DNA of 64,000 nucleotides, taken from contig NZ_JACICY010000011.1 in assembly GCF_014196055.1 (NCBI RefSeq), forward strand, positions 25,216 to 89,215. The letters are read 5' to 3'. The position numbers and the translations under genes were made by a program. Positions 1-7,236 of the stretch are shown one piece after another. Below the pieces are notes generated by a model, which was given only the letters and a program-made list of their open reading frames with translations, had not been told where the DNA came from and ran no database searches. Source of the DNA: Novosphingobium hassiacum (GTDB taxonomy: Bacteria; Pseudomonadota; Alphaproteobacteria; Sphingomonadales; Sphingomonadaceae). Positions within the stretch are counted from its first letter, which is position 1. Each line of letters opens with the position of its first letter.

Positions 1-1372
1 CGAGCCCTTCGAACATGGCATCCCAGCCGCGATCAAGCGACTTGGTCATCAGTTCCGCGTTCCAATCTGCGCTTTTGCGGATGGTCGCCATTTCCGCATC
101 AAGCAGCTTTTGCAGATCCTTGAGTTCGTCCTTGCCGTCGTCTGCCTTGGCGGCCTTCACCCGCGCCACCTTCGCCGGTTTCGGTGTGGCATAGGTGTCC
201 TTGAGCCGCTTGCCGGCCAGGTCGCCCATCATCCGGTCGAGAGTCAGACTGCCAGCGCGCGCATTGTCGAGCGCCTGCCGCCCCTCCGCGATCTGAGCGT
301 TGATCTCTTTGAGCTCTTGCTGTTGCGCGTACACAAACTGAAGCCGCCCGTTGGGAGCACGAACACCACGCTTGGCAATGTCTGCCTCGAGTTCGCCGCG
401 GCGCTTAACCAGCGCGGCAATGTCCTTGCCAGCATTCGGAATGGCGGCTTTCTCAGCCTGTTGCTGCCGCTGTTTCTTGATCAAGGCGTCGAGCGCGCCG
501 GTTGCCGCGTTGGCGCCATTGTACATTTCCCAGAGTTTGCCGATGAAAGGCGTGGCCACGATTGCAGCCGTGCTGAGTGCGATTCCCCATGGGCCGCCAA
601 GGAAGGCCGCCAGCCGGGAGGTTCCGCCCGTCATGAGTTGCACCGCCTGGACGGTCTGGCCAAGCTGCGAGGCGAATATCTGCGAGGCGTTCGAGCCCAA
701 GCTGAACATCGTTGCGGCATCGCCGATCTGGTAGCCCAACTGGAGCATCCCCTGCCGTGCCGCGCCCGATCTGACGCTCACGTTATCGTTGGCGTTGGCA
801 AGCCCTTTCGACGACACGCCAGCGCGGTCCATTGCCATCTGCAAGCGCTCTGCGGCTTCAGCCTGCACCCGGGCTGCGATCGCTGCTTGCGTCTCGGTTT
901 CGGCAAGATCCTTGGCCGCTGCGATGCTCAGACGCGTGGCCTGGCTGAAATCACGTTCTGCGAGTGCTGCCGCCTTCGTCGCATCTGCCAGTTGCCGCGC
1001 AATCGCGGCGCGCTGTTCGGATACCGCAGCGGCCTGTCGCGCACCGGCAACGTCTAGATCGATGCCACCGGTTGCCGTCACCTTGCCCGACAAGGCGGCC
1101 TCGAGATTGCGCCGCGCCGACTGCGAGTAGTCCGAAACTCTCGCACTCACCTGTGCGAGTGCCGATTCCATGTCAGACACGAACGCGGCCTTTGTCGAAC
1201 CCTTGACCATGAGCGCCGCGTCTATGTCCCGTGCCGCCCCCTTGCTGAAGCCGGTGACGCGGTCGGCCGCCTGTGTCGTCATGCTTTCGACTTCGGCAAG
1301 GAACGCGGCCTTGGCAGGATCGCTGTTGCCTTTCTCCAAGCGGATGAATGCGGGAAATATTGGAGCGGTCAT
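1..1372 (-). CDS. Phage tail tape-measure-like protein (N-terminal part, cut by window edge)
   Basis: Reading the minus strand from ATG at 1372 gives 457 codons without a stop up to the window edge. The protein starts MTAPIFPAFI, is rich in Ala, Gln and Lys, and has a long coiled-coil-like stretch at about residues 100-210. A hydrophobic Gly/Ala-rich segment follows at about 255-290 and a second charged helical region runs to the edge. This layout fits tail length or tape-measure proteins. Its ATG overlaps the stop of the upstream DUF6441 gene (ATGA, 1372-1369), so the two are probably translationally coupled. The tape-measure call rests on composition and position. I did not recognise a named domain in the visible part. 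Confidence 0.7.
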   Translation of the reverse strand, partial: MTAPIFPAFIRLEKGNSDPAKAAFLAEVESMTTQAADRVTGFSKGAARDIDAALMVKGSTKAAFVSDMESALAQVSARVSDYSQSARRNLEAALSGKVTATGGIDLDVAGARQAAAVSEQRAAIARQLADATKAAALAERDFSQATRLSIAAAKDLAETETQAAIAARVQAEAAERLQMAMDRAGVSSKGLANANDNVSVRSGAARQGMLQLGYQIGDAATMFSLGSNASQIFASQLGQTVQAVQLMTGGTSRLAAFLGGPWGIALSTAAIVATPFIGKLWEMYNGANAATGALDALIKKQRQQQAEKAAIPNAGKDIAALVKRRGELEADIAKRGVRAPNGRLQFVYAQQQELKEINAQIAEGRQALDNARAGSLTLDRMMGDLAGKRLKDTYATPKPAKVARVKAAKADDGKDELKDLQKLLDAEMATIRKSADWNAELMTKSLDRGWDAMFEGL

Positions 1373-2091
1373 GATGAAACCTTTTCGAGGGCTTGCGCGG
1401 CGAGGCGAGGCAAGTCGGCCTGCACCGCTCGCATGATGGATTGGACGTCGACGCGCGCCGCCCGGCTGGTCCGCGGAATGCCGACGAATGCGATCACGAG
1501 TTGCTTGGCGATCTGGCCTTTCCGTGCCGTGCCGTTGCGCTTGAGCGAGCGGGCCGAACGGGACTGCCCAGTGATGGCAACGCCCACGTTTTCGACAGCC
1601 AGCAAGGGACGGCCATTCACCGACTTCAGGAAAATCAGTTTGCCGATGCGCTGCTCGAGGCCGGTTTTGACGTAGAGCTCCGGGGTTATCGCGAACCGGC
1701 CCGCCTTGCTCGGGATCTGGTCGGTAGCAATCCAAAGCCAGCGGCCCTGGGTTGGTCGGATGTCGGCGCCCCCGGTATAGGCTTCGATCGCGCCACGCGT
1801 GCGAGCACTGCGGGAGCGGACGAACACAACGCCCGATGCGCTCCAAGCGTCCGCACCGCGCCGATGGATACCGCGGCCGCTGCTCAGGTCCGATGCCGAG
1901 CCTAGCCCGTTGCCGAGACGGCCAAGGCCAGCGCCCTGCATGGCGGCCCGGATTGATCGCAGTGCAAGCTTTGCGGCCTGGTCGGTAGCCTCCAGCGCGG
2001 CGAGTTCAAGCCTGCGATCAATGGCGAGACCGAATGCGCGGTACGGGCCGGCATAGTTGGCGCGGCCAATCTTTGCTGCCAGTCTTGGCAT
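1369..2091 (-). CDS. DUF6441 family phage tail-associated protein
   Basis: The 240-residue protein resembles the DUF6441 family seen in alphaproteobacterial prophage tail modules. Matching features are a Gly/Leu-rich stretch (GLGRLGNGLG) at about 55-64, a segment with ADIRPTQGRWLWIATD near 108-123, and a block with PLLAVENVGVAITG near 163-176. The role is unknown but is presumably in tail assembly. It lies directly upstream of the tape-measure-like gene, overlapping it by 4 bp. A spacer of 191 bp with a hairpin and repeats separates it from the replication gene. The family name is from memory of related proteins; placement in a tail module is well supported by context. Confidence 0.65.
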   Translation of the reverse strand: MPRLAAKIGRANYAGPYRAFGLAIDRRLELAALEATDQAAKLALRSIRAAMQGAGLGRLGNGLGSASDLSSGRGIHRRGADAWSASGVVFVRSRSARTRGAIEAYTGGADIRPTQGRWLWIATDQIPSKAGRFAITPELYVKTGLEQRIGKLIFLKSVNGRPLLAVENVGVAITGQSRSARSLKRNGTARKGQIAKQLVIAFVGIPRTSRAARVDVQSIMRAVQADLPRLAAQALEKVSS

Positions 2092-2107
2092 GTCATTCCC
2101 TCCAATC

Positions 2108-2147
2108 GAGAGAGAAGGGGGACCTATAGGTATCCCCCTTTCTCTCT
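2108..2147. terminator. Long inverted repeat between replication and tail modules
   Basis: The arms at 2108-2122 (GAGAGAGAAGGGGGA) and 2133-2147 (TCCCCCTTTCTCTCT) are complementary over 14 bases with one bulge. The loop is about 10 nt and itself contains the small palindrome CCTATAGG. No T-run follows on either strand, so it may be a factor-dependent terminator, a processing site, or part of a replication origin next to the repeat array at 2168-2323. Confidence 0.5.
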
Positions 2148-2167
2148 ATAGGGTTATTAGGGGGAGT

Positions 2168-2323
2168 GTTTCCCGCACGGCTTCCCGCGCTTCCCGCATG
2201 GATTTCTGCGGGTTTCAGGTAGTGTTTCCCGCAGGGGGCCTGCGTTTCCCGCATCAGTGTTGCCCGCAATACTTTCAATGACTTAGCCATTTTCTGCGGG
2301 CTCCCCGATTTGCGTTTCCCGCA
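2168..2323. repeat. Iteron-like array of GTTTCCCGCA repeats next to the helicase gene
   Basis: Seven copies of a 10-bp motif lie in 156 bp. Exact GTTTCCCGCA occurs at 2168-2177, 2224-2233, 2244-2253 and 2314-2323. Variants occur at 2180-2189, 2189-2198 and 2259-2268. All are in the same orientation and the last lies inside the 3' end of the helicase gene. Directly repeated short motifs beside a replication protein gene are the hallmark of iteron origins. That this is the origin of the excised element is inference. Confidence 0.55.
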
Positions 2324-3821
2324 AGCCGAGAACAGGTTTCCTGTCCTTGCCCCTCCAGAGTTCGGCGCGTTCGATCTTGCCCAGACGAAAGAGCCGATCC
2401 ATTGCGGCGATGAGCCGTTCCTTAGAAACCTTCTTGGCCTCAGGCATGGCTGCGAATTGTTTGGGCGCGTAGTTCGCCCCGGCCTTTTCGGACACTGCGC
2501 GCTGCTGCCTGTTGCGCTCCCGAAGACAGGCCAGAAAGAGGGCATTGTCATAGGCAGCCCGGACGGTTTCACCGTGCTCGCTGCGTTTGTCGTCGGGGAG
2601 ATCATCCTCTCGCACGAATGCCCAGTCAGCCCATGCGAAGGTGATTGCCTCGCCCTTCCTGGAGTAGTTTGCCTTGGTCACTGTGAGGGTGCGCAAGTCC
2701 GTCTCAGGATCATGCGCAAGGGTGACTTGCGAGCGCACCGCGTTCGCCCATGCAGTCGAGCCGCTGAAGCTGGCACCGTTGCCGCCCTTGCTTGTGTGCC
2801 CGAATAGAATGATCGCGGCGGCGTGTTGTGAGGCCAGCCGGTTGAGCAAGTTCGAGAAGCGAGTAACCTCGCCCCGGTCGTTCTCGTTGCCCGTGAACAG
2901 GTGACTGAGGTTGTCGAGGAACACCAGTTTCGCGCGCGTGCGCTGCATCATGCGATCAAGGCGCCGATATGTCGCGGCTGGTCGGATTGTACCGTCGTGC
3001 TGAAAGGTTCCGAGCTCAGTCGAGAGCTCGCCCCTGAGGGTCACAAGGTGCAGGCGGCCTGCCAGCTGTGCCATGTCCTGCCCGAGCGCCTTGCAGATGT
3101 GCGCTTGTCGCCAGTGGAGGGCCTCCCCATCATCCTCGCACGATAGATAGATCGCAGGGCCTGAGGTCACGTCCAGACCGATGCACCGCACGCCCGCCGC
3201 TGCGGCCGACGCGAATTGCTGCCCTAGCAGAGACTTGCCTGCACTGCCCGGTCCTGAGAGCAGCGTCACCTCGCCAACGGGGGCGATCTGTTCGATCGCG
3301 AACGCGGTAGGTTTGGCTTCCCGGTTGGCCAGTGCGGCGAGGTCAAGCGACTTGAACGCCTGCCCAGCCACTGAGGGCGATGGAAAGGCGATCTCGGCAA
3401 GCGGCGTAGCTTGGTCGGCGAGCGCATCCTGTGCTGCCTGAAATTCGGTGGTCAGTCGGCGGCGCTCTGCAAGATCAAGGATCTGTGCGGCGAGTTCGTC
3501 GGGATTGAGCAGGCCCTGTCCGTCTGCAGTGAGACGTGCGAGGTATGCCACACCGCCAAGTTCCTTCATGCCTTCGTCGGCTTCGAAGTACGGCTTCAGC
3601 GTCACCGGGGTGACCTTGCTGCCCCGGCCGATCAGAGCGGAAGTGCGTTCGAAAATCTTTCCATGGATTGTGGCGTGGAAATGTTCTGGCTTCAGGTCGC
3701 CGGCCGAGCGCATAGTCGCATTGTCGATTAGCATCGCGCCAAGAAACGCGGCCTCGGCTTCAACATTTGAGGGCGGCGCGCTTTCGGCGCGGCTGGTCGT
3801 GAGGGGGTGAATGGTCGCCAC
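2283..3821 (-). CDS. DnaB N-terminal domain fused to RepA-like AAA ATPase (replication helicase)
   Basis: This 512-residue protein joins two modules. Residues about 17-120 match the DnaB N-terminal helical domain (EAEAAFLGAMLID near 21-33). Residues about 155-410 form a RepA/AAA_25-type RecA-fold ATPase with Walker A GPGSAGKS near 189, a Walker B-like strand KLVFLDNLSHL, and the sensor strand IILFGHTSKGG. The C-terminal 90 residues look like a winged-helix or DNA-binding tail. It probably loads or acts as the element's replicative helicase. The start is GTG at 3821, 2 bp after the preceding gene's stop. The iteron-like repeats begin within its 3' end. DnaB-N with a RepA-type motor is a less common architecture than full DnaB. 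Confidence 0.8.
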   Translation of the reverse strand: MATIHPLTTSRAESAPPSNVEAEAAFLGAMLIDNATMRSAGDLKPEHFHATIHGKIFERTSALIGRGSKVTPVTLKPYFEADEGMKELGGVAYLARLTADGQGLLNPDELAAQILDLAERRRLTTEFQAAQDALADQATPLAEIAFPSPSVAGQAFKSLDLAALANREAKPTAFAIEQIAPVGEVTLLSGPGSAGKSLLGQQFASAAAAGVRCIGLDVTSGPAIYLSCEDDGEALHWRQAHICKALGQDMAQLAGRLHLVTLRGELSTELGTFQHDGTIRPAATYRRLDRMMQRTRAKLVFLDNLSHLFTGNENDRGEVTRFSNLLNRLASQHAAAIILFGHTSKGGNGASFSGSTAWANAVRSQVTLAHDPETDLRTLTVTKANYSRKGEAITFAWADWAFVREDDLPDDKRSEHGETVRAAYDNALFLACLRERNRQQRAVSEKAGANYAPKQFAAMPEAKKVSKERLIAAMDRLFRLGKIERAELWRGKDRKPVLGLRETQIGEPAENG

Positions 3822-3823
3822 GA

Positions 3824-4054
3824 TCAGGACTCACCCCCATCACGCATGTCGATCAGTGCGAGGCGTCGGGTTTCAGACTGGTCCAGAGCATAGGCGAAGG
3901 CGTGCGCCTCTTCGCCGAACCATCTACGGCGTGGCGAGCCCGACCGGCCTTTAGTGGTGACACTCCAGACAGTGACCCCTGCGTCCTGATAAGCCTCAAG
4001 GATGACTGCCAGCCAATCGGCCGAGCGCAGGGGCGGAAGCGTGAAATGCTTCAC
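3824..4054 (-). CDS. Small hypothetical protein, 76 aa
   Basis: Starting at GTG 4054 the product is 76 residues (VKHFTLPPLR...). The GTG overlaps the stop of the upstream gene (GTGA, 4054-4051), and its own stop is 2 bp before the helicase start, which is why I prefer it over a longer start inside the neighbour. The protein is mixed alpha/beta, rich in Trp and Arg, with no signal peptide or recognisable domain. It sits in a tightly coupled chain of element genes between the AlpA regulator and the helicase, so a role in replication or its control is possible but unproven. Confidence 0.5.
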   Translation of the reverse strand: MKHFTLPPLRSADWLAVILEAYQDAGVTVWSVTTKGRSGSPRRRWFGEEAHAFAYALDQSETRRLALIDMRDGGES

Positions 4055-4341
4055 CGGCCGGCGCTCTTGGTCTTGTCCTGGAAGACAACACACATGGTGC
4101 GGCCCATCCTCGCGCCAATTGCGCGGGCGTGATCGAGATGGTCGAAGTGCGAAGTTGCGAGCCGGAGCGGCTTTCCGTACTGGTCGAGGCCCAGCACGTC
4201 GAGGCGGTATCCGTGGGCAAGGCGCTCTAGGACGACACGGCCATTTCGAACCGGGACCTTTACGCCCGGCTGATTACGCCGCGCCAAGATCTCCAGCGCC
4301 TCCCGGCGAAAGGATGCCACTAAGGGGCTCCGCTCAGTCAT
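4051..4341 (-). CDS. Hypothetical protein of the replication region, 96 aa
   Basis: The 96-residue basic protein starts MTERSPLVAS at ATG 4341 and contains a beta-rich central part (VKVPVRNGRVVLER, DVLGLDQYGKPLRL). It overlaps the upstream 77-79 aa gene by 8 bp and the downstream 76 aa gene by 4 bp, the spacing expected of translational coupling. I do not recognise the family. Its unbroken place in the overlapping gene chain and its codon use support it as a real gene. Confidence 0.55.
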   Translation of the reverse strand: MTERSPLVASFRREALEILARRNQPGVKVPVRNGRVVLERLAHGYRLDVLGLDQYGKPLRLATSHFDHLDHARAIGARMGRTMCVVFQDKTKSAGR

Positions 4342-4567
4342 TGGCGGCCTCCTTCAATTCCCTGAGCCTAAGACTGACGACAACAGCAAGGCAGTCAGAA
4401 GCCAAACCCAATGCGTCGGCGGCCTGCTCGATCACGCGGGCTTGCTGCGCGGTCATGTCGGTCGACATTCGCGGCAGGTTCTTGAGGTGTGGTGCAGCAA
4501 GCGCCATCGCTTTGCTGCAATGGATGATCGCCTCTTCGACCGGGGTTAGGGGCGGGATTTCAACCAT
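4334..4567 (-). CDS. Small alpha-helical hypothetical protein, about 77 aa
   Basis: From ATG 4567 (or GTG 4573, two residues longer) the product is a short, mostly helical protein starting MVEIPPLTPVEEAI. It is rich in Ala and Leu, with a C-terminal amphipathic helix (LRLRELKEA). Its start lies inside the end of the 55 aa gene upstream and its stop inside the start of the 96 aa gene downstream. No domain is recognised. It could be a small regulatory or packing protein of the element. Confidence 0.5.
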   Translation of the reverse strand: MVEIPPLTPVEEAIIHCSKAMALAAPHLKNLPRMSTDMTAQQARVIEQAADALGLASDCLAVVVSLRLRELKEAAND

Positions 4568-4727
4568 GGGCACCGCCCAAGGCGAGAGATGCCACGATCG
4601 ACGCGCACCCGAGCGTCATGCCGAACCTGAGCGCCAAGATTTGCGCACGCCATGTCGGAGGCGTAGAAGGTGCGACGGCCCCCGAGCCAGCCCCGGCTGC
4701 CTTCCGGGGCTTTCCATTGCTGGCCAT
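4560..4727 (-). CDS. Short membrane-like protein, 55 aa
   Basis: Reading back from ATG 4727 gives MASNGKPRKAAG... to a TGA at 4562-4560, 55 residues. The first 25 residues are basic and Gly/Ala/Pro-rich. The C-terminal half (FGMTLGCASIVASLALGGAHG, in part) is hydrophobic and could span or dock to a membrane. The start is 3 bp downstream of the AlpA stop and the end overlaps the next gene's start, filling what would otherwise be a hole in the coupled chain. It is easily missed because of its length. Function unknown. Confidence 0.45.
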   Translation of the reverse strand: MASNGKPRKAAGAGSGAVAPSTPPTWRAQILALRFGMTLGCASIVASLALGGAHG

Positions 4728-4729
4728 GA

Positions 4730-4912
4730 TCAGGCCGCCTCGCCCTGCAAAAGCTTCATGAGGCTGGCGGCGGGGATGATCGTACGCCCGCCCACGCGGC
4801 GCGTTTCCAGCTTTCCGGCTGCAATGTAATTGTAGATTGTGGACTTCTTCAGGCTGGAAGCGTGGACCGCTTCCTTCACACTATAGGCCAGCTTTGGCAC
4901 TTCGATGGTCAT
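4730..4912 (-). CDS. AlpA/excisionase-family helix-turn-helix DNA-binding protein
   Basis: The 60-residue protein has the compact MerR-like winged helix-turn-helix of AlpA/Xis proteins: YSVKEAVHASSLKKSTIYNYIAAGKLETRRVGGRTIIP spans nearly the whole length (split here: helix 1 about 10-19, recognition helix about 22-31, wing about 34-46). Such proteins regulate integrase genes or direct excision in P4-like elements. An 8-bp perfect palindrome lies 11-33 bp upstream of its start and may be its own operator. It heads the chain of overlapping genes leading to the helicase, so it may control that transcript. Confidence 0.8.
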   Translation of the reverse strand: MTIEVPKLAYSVKEAVHASSLKKSTIYNYIAAGKLETRRVGGRTIIPAASLMKLLQGEAA

Positions 4913-4922
4913 GGCACGTTCC

Positions 4923-4945
4923 TATCGGTTGCGTTTGAACCGATA
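4923..4945. promoter_or_regulatory. Palindromic operator candidate upstream of the AlpA gene
   Basis: TATCGGTT (4923-4930) and AACCGATA (4938-4945) form a perfect 8-bp inverted repeat with a 7-bp spacer, immediately upstream of the AlpA-type gene that starts at 4912. Size and position fit an autoregulatory operator. Which protein binds it is unknown. Confidence 0.5.
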
Positions 4946-4997
4946 TGGAAAATGCTGATTTAGCTGCGGGCTGTCAGTCCGAGCCGCTTAGTGCGGC

Positions 4998-5648
4998 TTA
5001 GGAGTCGGATCCGTATGCCGCAAAGATCTCAAGAAGGTCCACCACGTGCTTGGCATCTCGTTCGGCTGCTTCAGCAAGTGTCATGTTTGGCGGAACGGTT
5101 TCACCTCCAGCATCGAAGTTAATGTAGCGTTCTATCAGTTCCTCTTGTGCGTACAGGCCATAAATCGTCCCATCTAACTTAACTGATTTTGCCCAAGAAT
5201 TCACACGGTTTGCATAGGTCACTGCATCTCTTGCTGATTCCCTACTGCAGTTATGCTTATTTGCAGCTTGCGTGAGTGCATTTTCGTAGGTGCCCGCTAT
5301 CTTTTGGGTCGCTCGGACAGAGGCGGCGATTTGCAGCCATGATTTCCGCTTCTCAAAAGCCTTGGCTTTTTCTCGAGTGGAGTTTGATCCAACGAATGCC
5401 AACGGAGAGCCGAGAGTCACAGGCTTGCTGGAAAGCGCGTCTGCCAAAGCGCGGCGAACCGCCCAATGAATAGGTACTTCAGAGCGCAAGAGGGCGATAA
5501 GTGCGTTCTCTCTGTCGACCCGAGCATTCATGAGCGCTCGGAACGCCTCCCGGTTAAGGTCGTCATCCTCCGCTATCCATTCGCGATCTGTCATGCTTCC
5601 CCCGGAATTGTGGCGCGGCTGGTCGCCCGGCCGCGCCGCTGTGGTCAC
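4998..5648 (-). CDS. Hypothetical protein, 216 aa, lower-GC element gene
   Basis: The product is 216 residues from GTG 5648 (which overlaps the upstream gene's TGA as GTGA); an alternative start MTDREW lies 18 codons in. It is a soluble, mostly helical protein with a long middle helix region (about 90-150, TREKAKAFEKRKSWLQ) and an acidic C-terminus. The stretch about 5150-5350 is noticeably more AT-rich than the surroundings, suggesting separate ancestry. A short GC hairpin (4982-4987 with 4993-4998) overlaps the stop codon. No family recognised. Confidence 0.6.
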   Translation of the reverse strand: MTTAARPGDQPRHNSGGSMTDREWIAEDDDLNREAFRALMNARVDRENALIALLRSEVPIHWAVRRALADALSSKPVTLGSPLAFVGSNSTREKAKAFEKRKSWLQIAASVRATQKIAGTYENALTQAANKHNCSRESARDAVTYANRVNSWAKSVKLDGTIYGLYAQEELIERYINFDAGGETVPPNMTLAEAAERDAKHVVDLLEIFAAYGSDS

Positions 5649-6478
5649 TTACGATCAAGCCTGAGCCGTTTCCGAGCCCGTTCGAGGTGTGGCTTCATCA
5701 TGGCGTGCTCGGCAAAGAGTTGGGGCGGCATCCCCGGTTGCGTTTGGTCCAGTCCGTAGTCTGGAAAGGCGGCTTCGCAATCTTCATTGCTTCCCATGTA
5801 TAGCTGCCCGTGTGCGAATACCGGCCCGCATCCATCGTCCCCGGCCTCGCATCGGTCCGTCTCCGGGTCGAATCCCTGAGGGTTGTCCTCCACGCCTGAG
5901 TCGGGATCATCGTCTTCGGCATCCTCGTGGACCATGCTGTTTGCCATCTCAGCCCCGCCCCTGGCCAACTTATGCCGCCCCCTCGTGTGCCATTCCGGCC
6001 AAGCAACATCGCGCCCGTCACCATCCATCATGGCCAAAGCCGGATTATGCGTAACAAAGGCATCCTCTAGTTCTTCTTCTTCGCCATCGGGATCGCCCTC
6101 AATCGCCTCGAGGTTGTCGAGCAAGCCGATCGCGCTTTCGACCCACCCCGCAAGCAAAGCGCGATTGTTTGGGTGAAAGAGGCCCATGCGTTTCTCGACG
6201 CTGGCAAGCGATTCCCAGCACGCCCTTAGGTCCCATCCGGCCTGATCATAGTCGTTCAAATCCTCCCACCGTTCCCGCCAGTGCCAGTCCTGAGCCTGTG
6301 GGAAGCGCTGCGCCCTTTCTGTGTCGAGCATTGCCTTTCGGGCTTTGGCCTTGTCCAGCGCTTGTTGGGCATCCTGAAGCGCCTGCGTAGCTGTGGCGGC
6401 ATCGGGGAAGTCCGAAACCTGCATGAACACGGTGACGGGCACTACCGGGCCGCGCATATGCGAGTGGTGCATGGTCAT
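5645..6478 (-). CDS. Acidic hypothetical protein, 277 aa
   Basis: The protein starts MTMHHSHMRG and contains a heptad-like helical region at about 25-60 (ALQDAQQALDKAKARKA), then a strongly acidic middle (GDPDGEEEELEDAF, EDAEDDDPDSGVED) and a basic C-terminus. It overlaps both neighbours by 4 bp, as in an operon translated by reinitiation. Two Cys in ETDRCEAGDDGCGP might be structural. I do not recognise a family. Location next to the integrase places it in the early/accessory region of the element. Confidence 0.6.
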   Translation of the reverse strand: MTMHHSHMRGPVVPVTVFMQVSDFPDAATATQALQDAQQALDKAKARKAMLDTERAQRFPQAQDWHWRERWEDLNDYDQAGWDLRACWESLASVEKRMGLFHPNNRALLAGWVESAIGLLDNLEAIEGDPDGEEEELEDAFVTHNPALAMMDGDGRDVAWPEWHTRGRHKLARGGAEMANSMVHEDAEDDDPDSGVEDNPQGFDPETDRCEAGDDGCGPVFAHGQLYMGSNEDCEAAFPDYGLDQTQPGMPPQLFAEHAMMKPHLERARKRLRLDRK

Positions 6479-7146
6479 GCTGCCTTCTCCATTGCCGAGA
6501 GGGAGCGAAGGGCCGAGAACGCCAGCCGCATCGGATATTCGAAATCCTCGTCGCGTTCTGCCAAGCCTTCCATGTCGCCCGTGATGAGCGCCACCTCGCC
6601 CTTCTCAAAGTCGATCATGCCGAGCATTGCGGCGTGCAGTTGAATGCGGGCGCCCTCGATCGTCGTTGCCGTAGCTGCACGGATTATCTCGTCTGCGGCG
6701 TCGATCTCATCCCAACATGCCTGCGCTGCTGGTGAGCGCTCATCATCCATCCCGCCGCGTTCGAGAGGTGTAAGGGTATTGTAGATTCGCAGCGCCGTAA
6801 GTCGGCGGCCCCACGCTTCCTTAATGCTGCTGTCTGGCGCGTGGCTCATCAGTGCGGCGATGTCTCGCTTGATCTGTGTGAGGTGGTCCAAACCGTATGG
6901 ATCTAGGGAGCCGTTGGACCCCTCGAGAATGTAATCCAGTTTCCAGCGCAAGGCCGGAAGGTCGGGGGCGCCCATACGAATAAGGTCCCAACGTGCATCG
7001 CTATATGCGTTGCAGGCGTCATCCTGTGCCGCAACATCGCCCAAGGGGGCAACGCGCTGATACTCAGCTTCGGCCTGAAGGAAGTGCTGCATTGCGATCT
7101 GCCAATTGCAGGCGGTGCGGTCGCGTTCTACTGGCTGTACATTCAT
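6475..7146 (-). CDS. Hypothetical helical protein, 223 aa
   Basis: I place the start at ATG 7146 (MNVQPVERD), preceded by CGGAGTG at a good spacing; an in-frame start at 7203 would add 19 residues without a clear ribosome-binding site. The product is rich in Ala, Leu and Glu/Asp and predicted helical throughout, with no signal peptide or membrane segment. It is the first gene after the integrase in transcription order and overlaps the next gene by 4 bp (ATGA). Function unknown. Confidence 0.6.
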   Translation of the reverse strand: MNVQPVERDRTACNWQIAMQHFLQAEAEYQRVAPLGDVAAQDDACNAYSDARWDLIRMGAPDLPALRWKLDYILEGSNGSLDPYGLDHLTQIKRDIAALMSHAPDSSIKEAWGRRLTALRIYNTLTPLERGGMDDERSPAAQACWDEIDAADEIIRAATATTIEGARIQLHAAMLGMIDFEKGEVALITGDMEGLAERDEDFEYPMRLAFSALRSLSAMEKAA

Positions 7147-7236
7147 TTTCGACACTCCGTTTGTCGAGGGTGATAGGGAGCCGTGGAAAGGTCCAGTTCC
7201 CACGGCTCCCGCTTCATCGGGATTGCCCCGGTGAAT

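Noticed and set aside
110..1057. Plus-strand open frame of 315 codons at the left edge
   Set aside because: The minus strand carries an unbroken tail-protein frame coupled to the next gene; the plus frame has no recognisable feature.
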